NCBI RefSeq assembly: GCF_003054445.1
Contig: NC_042507.1
Location: forward strand, 2,356,001-2,420,000
From: Pichia kudriavzevii
Lineage: Eukaryota > Ascomycota > Pichiomycetes > Pichiales > Pichiaceae
DNA length: 64,000 bases
Reading direction: 5' to 3'
In this document: in pieces, positions 47,083-56,516 of the stretch
Layout: every line of letters starts with the position of its first letter
Numbering within the stretch: position 1 is the stretch's first letter
Position numbers and translations under genes: made by a program
Notes under the pieces: model-generated
Told to the model about the DNA's origin: nothing
Database searches by the model: none
Seen by the model: the letters and a program-made list of their open reading frames with translations, nothing else

Positions 47083-48753
47083 TTAGAATGTTTTATCTGT
47101 TTGATATAGGGTGTCGATAAAACATCCTACTAATTCCTCAACAACACCTCTGGTGCCAATACTTTCAGCAACACCATATAGTTGAGCAGTATCACTCTTG
47201 ATGGCATTAGGACCATCCTTCTTGACGATTTCCACACATTCTTTTACACATTTTTTGATATCTATAACCAATTCGTCAATTGCCTGAGTAGTCAATTTTG
47301 TAACAGCCAAATGCAAGGCAGCAGGTTGTTGTAAACTAGACAAGTGCCAACCATATTGTTTACTCAACTTATCGCCCAAGGCATGGACGTTAATTTTATC
47401 ACTTTTGAACGCAACAACAGACAAAATAGGGTCACCAATGAGGTCTAATTCCGGAATATCTTCAATTGCTTTCCTTAGTTTGAGTGATGTTTCCAAGATA
47501 TCACGCACGTTTTTTGTGTATCCATCATCACCCAGATAAACCATGGTTGCCCAAGCACCAACAGTCAAAGCACCAGGACGTGAACCAGCTAAGGTTGGAG
47601 AACCATACAAGCCTCCGACCCAATCCGATGAGATGTAGTATTGATATTTTCTAAGTTCAGGCGAACGGTACATTATAACGGACGATCCCTTTGGAGCAAA
47701 TCCATACTTGTGAGTATCACAGGAAATTGATGTTACCCCTGGAAGCCTAAAATCAAATTCAAAGGGCAACCTTTTGCCCATTGCCTTTTCATAATAAGCA
47801 ATGACAAAAGAACCCAAACAGCAATCGACGTGTAGTGGAATATTATATTTTAGAGCGAGTTTGGACAATTCTGGAATATTATCAATTGTACCATAGGGGA
47901 AGTTAGGCGCAGAGCCTAAGATTATTACAGTGTTGCTATTGATTAATCTCTTCATATGGTTGGTATCTACAGTGTATGTTTCAGGGTCTAAATCTGCCAA
48001 ATTCAACTTCATGTTGAAATATTTAGCCGCTTTGAAAACTGCGGCATGTATAGTTTTTGGGGCAACAATTTCTGGATTAGTAATTCCTCTCTCACAAAGC
48101 GCCTTCTCTCTAGCAGCTAGACATGCTAGTAATAGAGACTCCGAGCCACCAGAAGAGGTTGTACCACAACCGCTAGGAGGAGCATTGAATAAGTTTAAAA
48201 CCATTGAAACAACTTCAGACTCCATTTGACGAACTCCGGGGAAAGCATCTGGATGTAATTGATTAGAGACTGCAAACTTGTGGATTGCGTCTGTTTGTAG
48301 TTGAATCAATTCATCTCCACCGTGGTAGACGGCACCTGATACTTTACCCTCTTTCCAGGCAACGGCTTTTAAATCATCCAAGAAACTCAATTCTTGTAAA
48401 ACTTTTTCTTTTGAAAAGCCAATTTCAGGAACTTTATGATGATCTACATTGTCAGCTTTTACAATCAATTCATTTTCCAGCATTCTTTTGGTGTCATTGA
48501 TCTCCTTGTCTACTTTCTTCTTGATGGCTGGTAGTTTGAAAAGAAGCGATAATACAAACTTGGCGCATCTCACGTAAACAAAATGGATTGATCTGAAAAG
48601 ACCATACCCATAAACGGTTCTGAACACCGGAATAAATATCCATGAGTACAGAATGTACATAAAGAGGACGTCCTTTGCCTTCTGTAAAAGCCGTGTTGTC
48701 TGCCAATATTCCGCGAGATATTCAACTACTGTATCTAGTCGAAGTTCCCTCAT
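47083..48753 (-). CDS. DPL1: Sphingosine-1-phosphate (dihydrosphingosine phosphate) lyase
   Basis: This 556-residue protein is Dpl1, the ER enzyme that irreversibly splits phosphorylated long-chain bases into ethanolamine phosphate and a fatty aldehyde. One N-terminal membrane helix (VLFMYILYSWIFIPVFRTVY) at about residues 30-50 is followed by the PLP-dependent group II decarboxylase-like fold. Markers are VSGAVYHGGDELIQLQTDAI, HPDAFPGVRQMESEVVSM, GCGTTSSGGSESLLLACLAA, LHVDCCLGSFV and the PLP-lysine K349 in SCDTHKYGFAPKGSSV. The frame is open upstream only to a TTG at 48918; the ATG at 48753 gives the usual short lumenal N-terminus. Confidence 0.95.
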   Translation of the reverse strand: MRELRLDTVVEYLAEYWQTTRLLQKAKDVLFMYILYSWIFIPVFRTVYGYGLFRSIHFVYVRCAKFVLSLLFKLPAIKKKVDKEINDTKRMLENELIVKADNVDHHKVPEIGFSKEKVLQELSFLDDLKAVAWKEGKVSGAVYHGGDELIQLQTDAIHKFAVSNQLHPDAFPGVRQMESEVVSMVLNLFNAPPSGCGTTSSGGSESLLLACLAAREKALCERGITNPEIVAPKTIHAAVFKAAKYFNMKLNLADLDPETYTVDTNHMKRLINSNTVIILGSAPNFPYGTIDNIPELSKLALKYNIPLHVDCCLGSFVIAYYEKAMGKRLPFEFDFRLPGVTSISCDTHKYGFAPKGSSVIMYRSPELRKYQYYISSDWVGGLYGSPTLAGSRPGALTVGAWATMVYLGDDGYTKNVRDILETSLKLRKAIEDIPELDLIGDPILSVVAFKSDKINVHALGDKLSKQYGWHLSSLQQPAALHLAVTKLTTQAIDELVIDIKKCVKECVEIVKKDGPNAIKSDTAQLYGVAESIGTRGVVEELVGCFIDTLYQTDKTF

Positions 48754-49235
48754 TGTTTTCCCTAGATTGAATGTTCCTTGTCCTTCCAAGAGGTTTCCTA
48801 ATACCGAGATTATCAACAGTTGATGGCAGAAAAACAAAAAAAACGGGCCCCCAGTGAGTTTTATATTTTCTCCGGGAAAATCGGCTAACAGATTTTTAGT
48901 CAATAGAATTTGCCCCAAAATCGCGCACTCGGAATGGACGGCGTAGATAAAAAAGCAAGAAAACTCCGCAATATCTTTTCATTACTCAGCCGCTTCGTGA
49001 GAAAAAAAAAATGCACGTGACACATTAAGTTAAGCGTGGCGCATGGATGAAAAGAGAAAAATAATGTTCTTTTAATTTTTTTTCCTTCTTCTTCTTTTGG
49101 ATTCCATGATTTCTGTACTCGGGACAGTATTTTTCACTGTTGCAAATAAAAAAAAAAAAAATATGTATAAATAAATTTGCAACTTTAAGAGTTAAATGCA
49201 TCTAGGTAGCAACAATATCAATAATCCTCTGTTCA
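48754..49235. promoter_or_regulatory. Divergent promoter region, DPL1 / mitochondrial membrane protein
   Basis: The 482 bp hold no supported gene. Long poly(A) tracts lie at 49002-49011 and 49147-49160, poly(T) at about 49076-49083, and a GCACGTGAC site at 49013-49021. Spacing suggests the site serves either gene. Confidence 0.5.
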
Positions 49236-49925
49236 ATGTCAATGCGATCTTATATATTGGGTAAGCCCAGCCGGTTGGGATCGTTATTACCAAAAGTTGG
49301 TTTTAGACAACAGTCGCATACCCCCCCACAAGTACCGAAATCACATTTCCAGGACCTTGATAACCATCCACTTCCGTATGCTTTCAAAATGCCACGCCAG
49401 GGGCCACAGAATATTACTTATAATTCAGCGGTAGCAAAAGAGCTCTCTATTGGAGAACTATTCACAGATAAATCGACACGAAAATCCACCTTCCGTATCC
49501 TAGCTATAGTTACATTGCTTCAAGTCGTGCTATTCTACGTATCTTCGAAATCGTTGCTAGATGAGTTGGACGACACCGACGAGAAACTGATGGAGCTATG
49601 GGGATTCTATGAACGACGGGATATATCACAAACAGTCATGGCCGTTCATATAGGCCAACTAAAACAACAGCTATTGGCTGCCGGTTTAAAACCAGTAACA
49701 CCATCCCAGGCACTATTGGTATCACAGCATTTGCTCAGTTTTGCCAGAGATCAGGAAACAGGAAACCTACTGATATATGTTGACCCTAATTCGTCCATCT
49801 ACAATTTGGTTCCTTTCAGTTATGAATACGATATTCAAAAGATTCCAAAACTCGACACCGTAGTTGAGAAAACATGGAACGATTATAATCAGGAGAATAA
49901 AGGATCCAGAGAGATATCAAAATAG
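49236..49925 (+). CDS. Probable mitochondrial inner-membrane protein, unknown
   Basis: I do not recognise this 229-residue protein. Residues 1-30 (MSMRSYILGKPSRLGSLLPK, then VGFRQQSH) are basic and free of acidic residues, like a mitochondrial presequence. A PQNITYNSAVAKELSIGELF segment leads into one membrane helix (FRILAIVTLLQVVLFYVSSK) at about 86-105. The C-terminal part is a helical, probably intermembrane-space or matrix domain (DTDEKLMELWGFYERRD, VMAVHIGQLKQQLLAAGLKP, SQHLLSFARD) with a short beta end. This topology is common among respiratory-chain assembly factors, but no specific family is supported. A second ATG at 49242 is nearly as likely a start. Confidence 0.7.
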   Translation: MSMRSYILGKPSRLGSLLPKVGFRQQSHTPPQVPKSHFQDLDNHPLPYAFKMPRQGPQNITYNSAVAKELSIGELFTDKSTRKSTFRILAIVTLLQVVLFYVSSKSLLDELDDTDEKLMELWGFYERRDISQTVMAVHIGQLKQQLLAAGLKPVTPSQALLVSQHLLSFARDQETGNLLIYVDPNSSIYNLVPFSYEYDIQKIPKLDTVVEKTWNDYNQENKGSREISK

Positions 49926-50276
49926 TTAGTGGAGAGGAAAAAAAGAATAACAACTTTACACAGTTTGATACAGAGCGGAAAATCACCAAGTTTGTTTTTT
50001 TAAAGCCGCTTTTTCTTCGGTGATGTATCGCCACCGCATCCAAAAGTCCGTCTTCACATATTGAAGAAGTAGATCACCATGACGAGATTGATACAATATG
50101 GAATCTTATCGCATATCTTATCTATTCCTAGTTAAGCCCTCACCTGTATATGTTATCGATTAAACTTTTTCGTTTCTATTTAAGGGTACCGTTTCTTCAG
50201 GTTGAGAGATGGTCTTCTCCTCCAAAATACTACACCGTTATCATCATACACTTCGGATAATTGAACAAACATAAAA
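49926..50276. promoter_or_regulatory. Transporter promoter region
   Basis: The 351-bp spacer between two same-strand genes contains AAAGCCGCTTTTTC near 50003-50016 and AT-rich stretches. No gene, hairpin or strong palindrome was recognised. CTATTTAAGG near 50178 is a weak TATA-like sequence about 100 bp before the ATG. Confidence 0.4.
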
Positions 50277-51836
50277 ATGCGTTCTGAAGATAAAAAAAGT
50301 GCATCAGTTTCGGTGCACTCGGTGGACAACTTTACCCAACTAGATACTGTTATATCACCTCATGGTGAAATTGTCCATATTGCTCATGACGATGATCACC
50401 TCGATGAGGCTTTGGCCTTTGCTAGGGAGCATGGCCGTATAGATGTGTCTCCAGAAGAAGACGCTAAAGTTAGGAGAAAGCTAGATATGATTGTTATGCC
50501 GCTTTTTTGTTTTCTCTACATGAACCAATTCATGGATAAAACAGGTATCACATTTGCAGCGATCATGGGTATTCGACAAGACTACGACATGGTTGGCCAA
50601 ATGTATTCCTGGACAAATTCCGGATTTTATCTTGGTTACGTTTTCGGTTCTCCATTTGCCGCAATTCTGTTGCAGAAAGTCAGACCTATCAAGTTTGTTG
50701 GTGCCACTATTATTATCTGGGGGATGATTCAGTGCCTGCATTGTGTCCCTAAAACGTATGCTGCTTTTATGTTTTTGCGTACCTTTCTTGGATTTCTTGA
50801 AGCTTTCGTTGCACCCATATTTATCATTATTTTAAACCAATATTACAGGTACGATGAGCATTTTGGAAGAACTGGTGTCTTCTACGGTTTCAATGGTGTT
50901 GGTACCATCTTTTTATCTGCTGTTTCCTATGGTTTATACACAAGGGGTGAAGTGTATTCATTAAAATCTTACAAGATCTTATTTCTTCTTATTGGATTAA
51001 TGACTATCCTAAATGGGTTCCTAATCTTATGCATAATGCCCGACTCTCCTGTTGATGCGAAATGGTTATCGGAGAGAGAAAAAGAAGTTATTATTGAAAG
51101 AATTAGACATAATAATCAAGGTTATGGTAATAAAAAGTTCAAATGGGGACAAGCTAAGGAGGTTTTGATTGACCCAAGGTCATATATCTATTTTCTTCTT
51201 TCGTTATCGGTTGCAATCCCAAACGGTGGTATCGCTGGGTTTTCGACGATCATCATCAAAAGTTTTGGATTCTCCTCTGCAAAATCTTTACTTTTAAAAA
51301 TGCCTACAGGCGCATTTGAGTTGGGCGCATTGGCGACGTTACCAATTTTTGCCCGGTTCATCAAATCAAGAATGATCATCGCCATATCGTATTCTGCCTT
51401 TGTTCTTATCTGGATTTGCGTCCTAGCGTTCTCCTCTAACCGAAATGCGGAACTCGTCGGTGTTTGGATTTTTGGTATTTCTCCTTGTGGTATCATTCTA
51501 ATCACCTCCTGTGTTACGTCAAACACGGCCGGCTTTACTAAGAAAATGATCACTACAGCAATCATGCTTATGGGATACTCGGCGGGAAATGTCATTGGTC
51601 CACAAACGTTCCGTTCAAATGACGCACCCGCATACAATAAGGCTAAGGCCGGTGCTGTTGGTTGCTATTGTGCAACGATTCTCTTGATGTCTATTTTGAC
51701 AATTTACAATATGTGGGAGAATAGAAGAAGAGACAAAATGAGGGAAGAATTAGGTGATAAGTATGTCGTTCCTGAGAATGTTGAGTTTGCTGATTTAACC
51801 GATTTCCAGAATCCTGAATTTAGGTACAGAGTCTGA
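50277..51836 (+). CDS. MFS transporter of the DAL5/allantoate permease family
   Basis: This 519-residue protein has about twelve membrane helices and the anion:cation symporter layout of Dal5, Tna1, Vht1, Thi73 and relatives. It has a hydrophilic N-terminus ending EEDAKVRRKLDMIVMPLFCF, then FLYMNQFMDKTGITFAAIMG, YSWTNSGFYLGYVFGSPFAA, RTFLGFLEAFVAPIF, the central loop PDSPVDAKWLSEREKEVIIE and FTKKMITTAIMLMGYSAGNV. The family imports carboxylates and related compounds (allantoate, nicotinate, biotin, others); the substrate cannot be read from sequence, and Thi73-like carboxylate transport is one option. A Zn2Cys6 regulator follows 326 bp downstream on the same strand and may control it. Confidence 0.9.
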   Translation: MRSEDKKSASVSVHSVDNFTQLDTVISPHGEIVHIAHDDDHLDEALAFAREHGRIDVSPEEDAKVRRKLDMIVMPLFCFLYMNQFMDKTGITFAAIMGIRQDYDMVGQMYSWTNSGFYLGYVFGSPFAAILLQKVRPIKFVGATIIIWGMIQCLHCVPKTYAAFMFLRTFLGFLEAFVAPIFIIILNQYYRYDEHFGRTGVFYGFNGVGTIFLSAVSYGLYTRGEVYSLKSYKILFLLIGLMTILNGFLILCIMPDSPVDAKWLSEREKEVIIERIRHNNQGYGNKKFKWGQAKEVLIDPRSYIYFLLSLSVAIPNGGIAGFSTIIIKSFGFSSAKSLLLKMPTGAFELGALATLPIFARFIKSRMIIAISYSAFVLIWICVLAFSSNRNAELVGVWIFGISPCGIILITSCVTSNTAGFTKKMITTAIMLMGYSAGNVIGPQTFRSNDAPAYNKAKAGAVGCYCATILLMSILTIYNMWENRRRDKMREELGDKYVVPENVEFADLTDFQNPEFRYRV

Positions 51837-52148
51837 TGTCACTGTTATTTATTGCTTATTATTTTCTATACAATTAATTTATTTTTGTAACTTGTGCAAT
51901 TTACATGGCTTTTGAATAGTTATTGATTTATGTAAGGACTTACACAGTAAATTGGCTTTTATTAGGTATCTTCGGAGATTTAGATATTTGCACGCGACGG
52001 GCCTCAGTTACCTACTTCCTGATAGGGGATTCAGGTGTAATTATGAAATTTACCAACTCGCCCATTATCTATCGAAAGCAAATTTTCGTTCTATTGTCAT
52101 CACCAGAATCATCAATGGATACTTCCAATTAGTGAGAACTGGTCTTTT
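51837..52148. promoter_or_regulatory. Transporter 3' region and promoter of the second Zn2Cys6 gene
   Basis: About 310 bp with no gene. Several short upstream ATG frames occur before the regulator start, such as ATGGCTTTTGAATAG near 51905 and ATGTAA near 51930; the one nearest the start is listed on its own. No clear TATA box was recognised. Confidence 0.4.
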
Positions 52149-52166
52149 ATGCTTCAATCTTCATGA
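52149..52166 (+). promoter_or_regulatory. Five-codon upstream ORF overlapping the second Zn2Cys6 start (ATGA)
   Basis: ATG at 52149-52151 encodes MLQSS and stops with TGA at 52164-52166. The stop overlaps the main ATG (52163-52165) as ATGA, the arrangement that favours termination followed by reinitiation. Whether the transcript start lies upstream of 52149 is not known. Confidence 0.5.
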
Positions 52167-54724
52167 GCTCTGTTGTTGGAATAACGCGTTCAATCTCCGC
52201 GTGCAAAAGATGCAGAAAAAAGAAGATAAAATGCTCTCAAGACTTCCCAAGGTGTCAAAACTGTGAGAAAGCCAATGTTGAATGTGTATCACTAGATTCT
52301 GCCACTGGCCGTGAGATACCAAGAAGTTATGTCGTACATCTGGAGGAGAGAATTAAGGAGCTGGAAAAAATGCTGACAAACAACAACAGTGGAGAAAGCG
52401 TGGAAACGTTGAAGTTTTCTCAGTTGAATTCACAGATTCCCAAAGGTAACAGAAATGGAAATAACCATCCAAGCCCATTAGGCGCTTCCGATTACTACCC
52501 ATATAATACCAGATCCGAGAGATCAACATCTTCTAATTATCAAGGTGATGTGTTGAGCTTTTCAAAATTGATGTTTGCTGCAGTTCATTTCAATGATGAC
52601 CAAAAAGAACTTAGGAGACTTTCCTCCTCAGGTGTATCAGTGAAACCTCATATAGATCCGACGTCGAATTTCACACTGTCTTTTTCCAATAAGGTTGCGA
52701 TATTGCCTCCAAAGCAACAATCTCTTGATTTCATCTCATTATATTTTGCCCAATCGAACTCGCAGCTACCGATCTTCCACCGTGATGAGTTTATTAGAAA
52801 CTACTTTATCCCAATATACGGAAGTGTACCTGAAGGTACCAATTTGGCGTCTTCGAGTATAAGCATTGATTGGAGTAAGTTTCCTCAAGTGGACGAACAG
52901 GATACATGGTATTATCAGTATACAAAACTGTTGGATGAAAAAACCAAGGAAAACCCAGAAATGGATCCATTTCGATTCTCTGCATCAATAGAAGTTCCAA
53001 AAAAGTTTAGTAAACCATTGTATTTTATAAATATGGTGTTTGCATTAGCAACAAGTGTATGGCATTTACAATTTCCAGATCAAATATCTGAGAACTATAA
53101 AAATGCTGCGTTACTTTACATTGAAGATGCTTACTCGGGATCAAACAGGCTAGACGCTTTACAAGCAATGCTTTGTCTAACTCTATATTCTTTAATGAGA
53201 CCATGTGTACCTGGTGTTTGGTATTTATTAGGTTCATCTTTAAGGTTATGCGTTGATCTAGGGTTGCATGTCGATTCAACATCTAAGGATGCATTTACCA
53301 TTGACATGAGGCGAAGATTATTTTGGTGTTGTTATTCATTGGATCGTCAAATATGCGTTTACTTGGGACGACCTTTTGGAATTCCTGAAGAGTCTATAAG
53401 AGTAACGTATCCTTCGCTGTTGGATGATCACTATATTTTGCCAGGATCTACTTATGAAGAATTATATGCGAATGTTAATTTACGTTATCCTTCGTATAAA
53501 CACGTTTCGCTTGCAATGTTTGAAATCAGAACCATCCAAGCAGAGATTCAGTGCATTTTGTATGACAATAGGGATGTACCAAGAATATATCCGAATTTGC
53601 AAGCATGGCATAGCGATATAAACAAAAAGCTGGAAAAATGGAGATCAACAACTCCAAAGAATGATGGACTAATGAATTGTGACTTTAACACCGACTTTTT
53701 TGAACTAAATTATCACCATTCCAAATTAATGTTGTTTGGATTGTCTCCAAATAGGTGCATCCTAACGGACAGTGACCAAATTGAAGTAGCAGAAGCTTCC
53801 AAAGGCACTATCTTGACTTATTACAATCTATTTGTTAAGGGTGCTCTTAATTACACTTGGGCAGTCACCCAGAATGTTTTTATGGCACAAATGTCGTTTT
53901 TCTACGCAATTTTTAATTGTGACTTTGTGAGAAATTCAACTCGTCTGGGAGAAATTGAGAAATACACGTTTTACTCAAATACAATCATGAAAGGTTTAAC
54001 GGAGAAGTGTAATGCAGCAGCTGAATGCTCAGAGGTTTTAACAATTATAAGCAAAGCTGTGATTCGTTTGAAATATCCTTCTGAATCGTCGGAAGAAATT
54101 TTAAGAGCTCCTGAAATGCAGAAAATTCCAACTGAAGAGCAAATCCAGACTTTACAACCTGGAGGACACATAACCGATAATATGAGGAGGTTGATTGTGA
54201 GTATACCTGAGTTGATAAATCAGGAGGATACGAATTCAGGTGATCAAAAACGAAGAAAAAAATGCCAAACACCGAGATCAGACCCAAATTTGGATGGATC
54301 TAGATCAGACGAATTTGATCTAGACAATTTTTTTGATATAGTCAAGAAAATACAATCACCAGATAGTGCGATGTTGCTGGACCAGATGAGTAACTGTTAT
54401 GAGCCGGTTTCTGATATACAAAGAATTCATTCAACCGAAGGAAACAGACCATTTACCACCAACCATCTTGGGACAACCCACCCACTTTTATATCAGAGCA
54501 CAGTTGATGTTAGCAGATCATCTTGCTATCCAACACCGATGCCTATCACTAGCTACCCTGACTCTGCCTCCATCAATCCAAATATAATGAATAATATATA
54601 TGCGAACTCAAAACGTGAGGTAAAGGAAGGCCAAAAGGTATATCGGATGATGCTTGAAACTGGTGCAGACAGTATCTGGGATCAGTTTTTTGCTCAAACC
54701 TTCAAAATTGAAGATGAAGAATAA
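52163..54724 (+). CDS. Zn2Cys6 fungal transcription factor
   Basis: This 853-residue protein starts with a zinc cluster, ACKRCRKKKIKCSQ..PRCQNC......C, with cysteines at 14, 17, 24, 31, 34 and 41. A Ser occupies the position after the third Cys where Asp is usual. The linker GREIPRSYVVHLEERIKELE leads into a dimerising coiled coil at about 53-66. The fungal-specific domain lies at about 180-560 (LPIFHRDEF, LWYLLGSSLRLCVDLGLHVD-like VWYLLGSSLRLCVDLGLHVD, RRRLFWCCYSLDRQICVYLG, RPFGIPEESI). The C-terminus has acidic stretches (about 720-735) and ends KIEDEE, plausible activation regions. Its target is unknown; the DAL5-family transporter just upstream is a natural candidate. Confidence 0.9.
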   Translation: MSSVVGITRSISACKRCRKKKIKCSQDFPRCQNCEKANVECVSLDSATGREIPRSYVVHLEERIKELEKMLTNNNSGESVETLKFSQLNSQIPKGNRNGNNHPSPLGASDYYPYNTRSERSTSSNYQGDVLSFSKLMFAAVHFNDDQKELRRLSSSGVSVKPHIDPTSNFTLSFSNKVAILPPKQQSLDFISLYFAQSNSQLPIFHRDEFIRNYFIPIYGSVPEGTNLASSSISIDWSKFPQVDEQDTWYYQYTKLLDEKTKENPEMDPFRFSASIEVPKKFSKPLYFINMVFALATSVWHLQFPDQISENYKNAALLYIEDAYSGSNRLDALQAMLCLTLYSLMRPCVPGVWYLLGSSLRLCVDLGLHVDSTSKDAFTIDMRRRLFWCCYSLDRQICVYLGRPFGIPEESIRVTYPSLLDDHYILPGSTYEELYANVNLRYPSYKHVSLAMFEIRTIQAEIQCILYDNRDVPRIYPNLQAWHSDINKKLEKWRSTTPKNDGLMNCDFNTDFFELNYHHSKLMLFGLSPNRCILTDSDQIEVAEASKGTILTYYNLFVKGALNYTWAVTQNVFMAQMSFFYAIFNCDFVRNSTRLGEIEKYTFYSNTIMKGLTEKCNAAAECSEVLTIISKAVIRLKYPSESSEEILRAPEMQKIPTEEQIQTLQPGGHITDNMRRLIVSIPELINQEDTNSGDQKRRKKCQTPRSDPNLDGSRSDEFDLDNFFDIVKKIQSPDSAMLLDQMSNCYEPVSDIQRIHSTEGNRPFTTNHLGTTHPLLYQSTVDVSRSSCYPTPMPITSYPDSASINPNIMNNIYANSKREVKEGQKVYRMMLETGADSIWDQFFAQTFKIEDEE

Positions 54725-54794
54725 TTAATTTTGTATTACATATTACAAGTTCTGAATAGCTATTTACAGTATATGTATATCCATGGGGAATAGC

Positions 54795-56516
54795 CTATAG
54801 ACTATGTTTTGTCCATGTCTTTTTCACATTTGTTTTTTTCCCTGCTGACTCAGACACACCAGATGCCTCTGTTATCCCCGGGTTTCTTGCTTCCTTAACT
54901 TCGCCCCCATATGTCACTTCCTCAATTAAATCGTCAGGAACCATAGTTTCGAGCGCATAAACATTCGCCATATATCCTGCATATACGTCAGGGTCGCCAT
55001 GATGAGAACGATAAACAGTATGCAAGACTGAATGTGGAATCAGCGTAGCCTCTTCAACTTTAAAGTCTTGGTTTACTGTAGATAAATCAAGCTGAGATTG
55101 GGTGGCTAATTCATCTTCCAAAATCTCTTCATTTTCTTTGGCTTCTTCGATTTCTTGGAAAACGTCTGATGTTGAAGATAGAAGGTCATCAGAAAACAGT
55201 GCTAATTTTTCTTCTTTTGTTAACTTCCTTTCCGATGAAGAGTTGGAATTAACCGGAAACGCTTTGCTAGCAAGTTCCCCCGCAGAGGTTTTTTCCTCTT
55301 GTTTAACAGGAGAAGCTTCTTCTTTAGGTTTAGGTTCATAGTTGTCAATCAAATCAAGCTCCATTTCAAGATTAACATCTTTACCTGTTTTTCTCCATAT
55401 AGAGACAAAACCACCTGCGACAGTTCTAATACCAACTTTCGGGCGTACAGAATAAGCCGTTTTACCTGTTGCTCTAATTTTGGTTCTTCTTGTATCCCAT
55501 TCTTTCAAACCACCCCCTGCTCCATCCAACAGTTGAACTGTCCTTTCATGCTCTAAATGTAGAGAATTCGGTGGATCCAATTTAGACAATTCTTCATTCT
55601 TAATTGCAATGAGTTCTATCGCATCTACAATCTGTGTAATACTTGGACAAAAAACTACAACAAACCCTCCAGTTTTCAAGTATGGGGTCAATTTAATCAT
55701 TTCCTCATGATAGTTTGGCATATCTAGAAAAATACCAGATAAAAACGCATTTGGTTCATCAGGGTCATAGTCTAGATTCTGGAGTTTCTTCGAAATTTTC
55801 TCTATCCCAATCCAATTATGACCTTCCTCTGATTCAATCCACTTACTAGGACTTTCACAAACGTGGAACTCAACATTCTTTTCATATATACCTCTTCTGA
55901 AACCTTTCACAGTTCTCTTACCTGTTATGCTATGGTTCTTGTCACAATCAATAGTGTGCAAGACAGCACCACGCAAATTCAAATCTTTGGAATAATGTGC
56001 TAACGCATTAGCTGGATGTAAAGCTTTCGAAATAGCCATGGTCAAACTACCGTGGCCAGTACCGGCCTCTAAAAATTGTAACGGTGTGACCGTTGCGCCA
56101 TCTTCTGTTGGCGGCTCCGGATAGTCAATGTGCATGTCCGTCAAGGAAACTATTGCTTGTGCATCCAAGGAGTAAATTGGAGCTGCCATTCGCTTGGAAT
56201 AATTAATCCATTGTTCAAGGGTCGGACGAGAACATACATATTTAGCAAGCTGGGAACGTGTTTCAATGGTATGGACTTTTCCCATCGGAGAGGAGTTTAA
56301 CAACTCCGAATGTGGAATACTACCAAAGTTCAAATTCGCCTTAGCTGACGGTGAGTCTTTTAAAGGTCTAGTTAACCATGTTTTTTTAGTTGATGATTTT
56401 TTCAGTGGTGTAATGATGGCATAATCGCCCACTTCAAACTTGTCCGAAATAAACCTCCTACTGGTATGGTTAAGTTTGAATTGAGATTTCAGCAGATCTC
56501 TATGAACCCTCAACAT
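54795..56516 (-). CDS. Mitochondrial TRM61/GCD14-like methyltransferase
   Basis: This 573-residue protein has a basic N-terminus (MLRVHRDLLKSQFKLNHTSR) suited to mitochondrial import. It then has the GCD14/TRM61-like front domain (GDYAIITPLKK; KVHTIETRSQLAKYVCSRPT; YSKRMAAPIYSLDAQAIVS) and an S-adenosylmethionine-binding Rossmann fold whose motif I is LEAGTGHGSLT at about residues 147-157. IFLDMPNYHEE and GGFVVVFCPSITQIVDAIEL continue that fold. TRM61 enzymes methylate N1 of adenine 58 in tRNA; the human mitochondrial member TRMT61B also modifies rRNA. The C-terminal 170 residues are acidic and less conserved. A mitochondrial tRNA or rRNA m1A role is inferred. Confidence 0.78.
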   Translation of the reverse strand: MLRVHRDLLKSQFKLNHTSRRFISDKFEVGDYAIITPLKKSSTKKTWLTRPLKDSPSAKANLNFGSIPHSELLNSSPMGKVHTIETRSQLAKYVCSRPTLEQWINYSKRMAAPIYSLDAQAIVSLTDMHIDYPEPPTEDGATVTPLQFLEAGTGHGSLTMAISKALHPANALAHYSKDLNLRGAVLHTIDCDKNHSITGKRTVKGFRRGIYEKNVEFHVCESPSKWIESEEGHNWIGIEKISKKLQNLDYDPDEPNAFLSGIFLDMPNYHEEMIKLTPYLKTGGFVVVFCPSITQIVDAIELIAIKNEELSKLDPPNSLHLEHERTVQLLDGAGGGLKEWDTRRTKIRATGKTAYSVRPKVGIRTVAGGFVSIWRKTGKDVNLEMELDLIDNYEPKPKEEASPVKQEEKTSAGELASKAFPVNSNSSSERKLTKEEKLALFSDDLLSSTSDVFQEIEEAKENEEILEDELATQSQLDLSTVNQDFKVEEATLIPHSVLHTVYRSHHGDPDVYAGYMANVYALETMVPDDLIEEVTYGGEVKEARNPGITEASGVSESAGKKTNVKKTWTKHSL

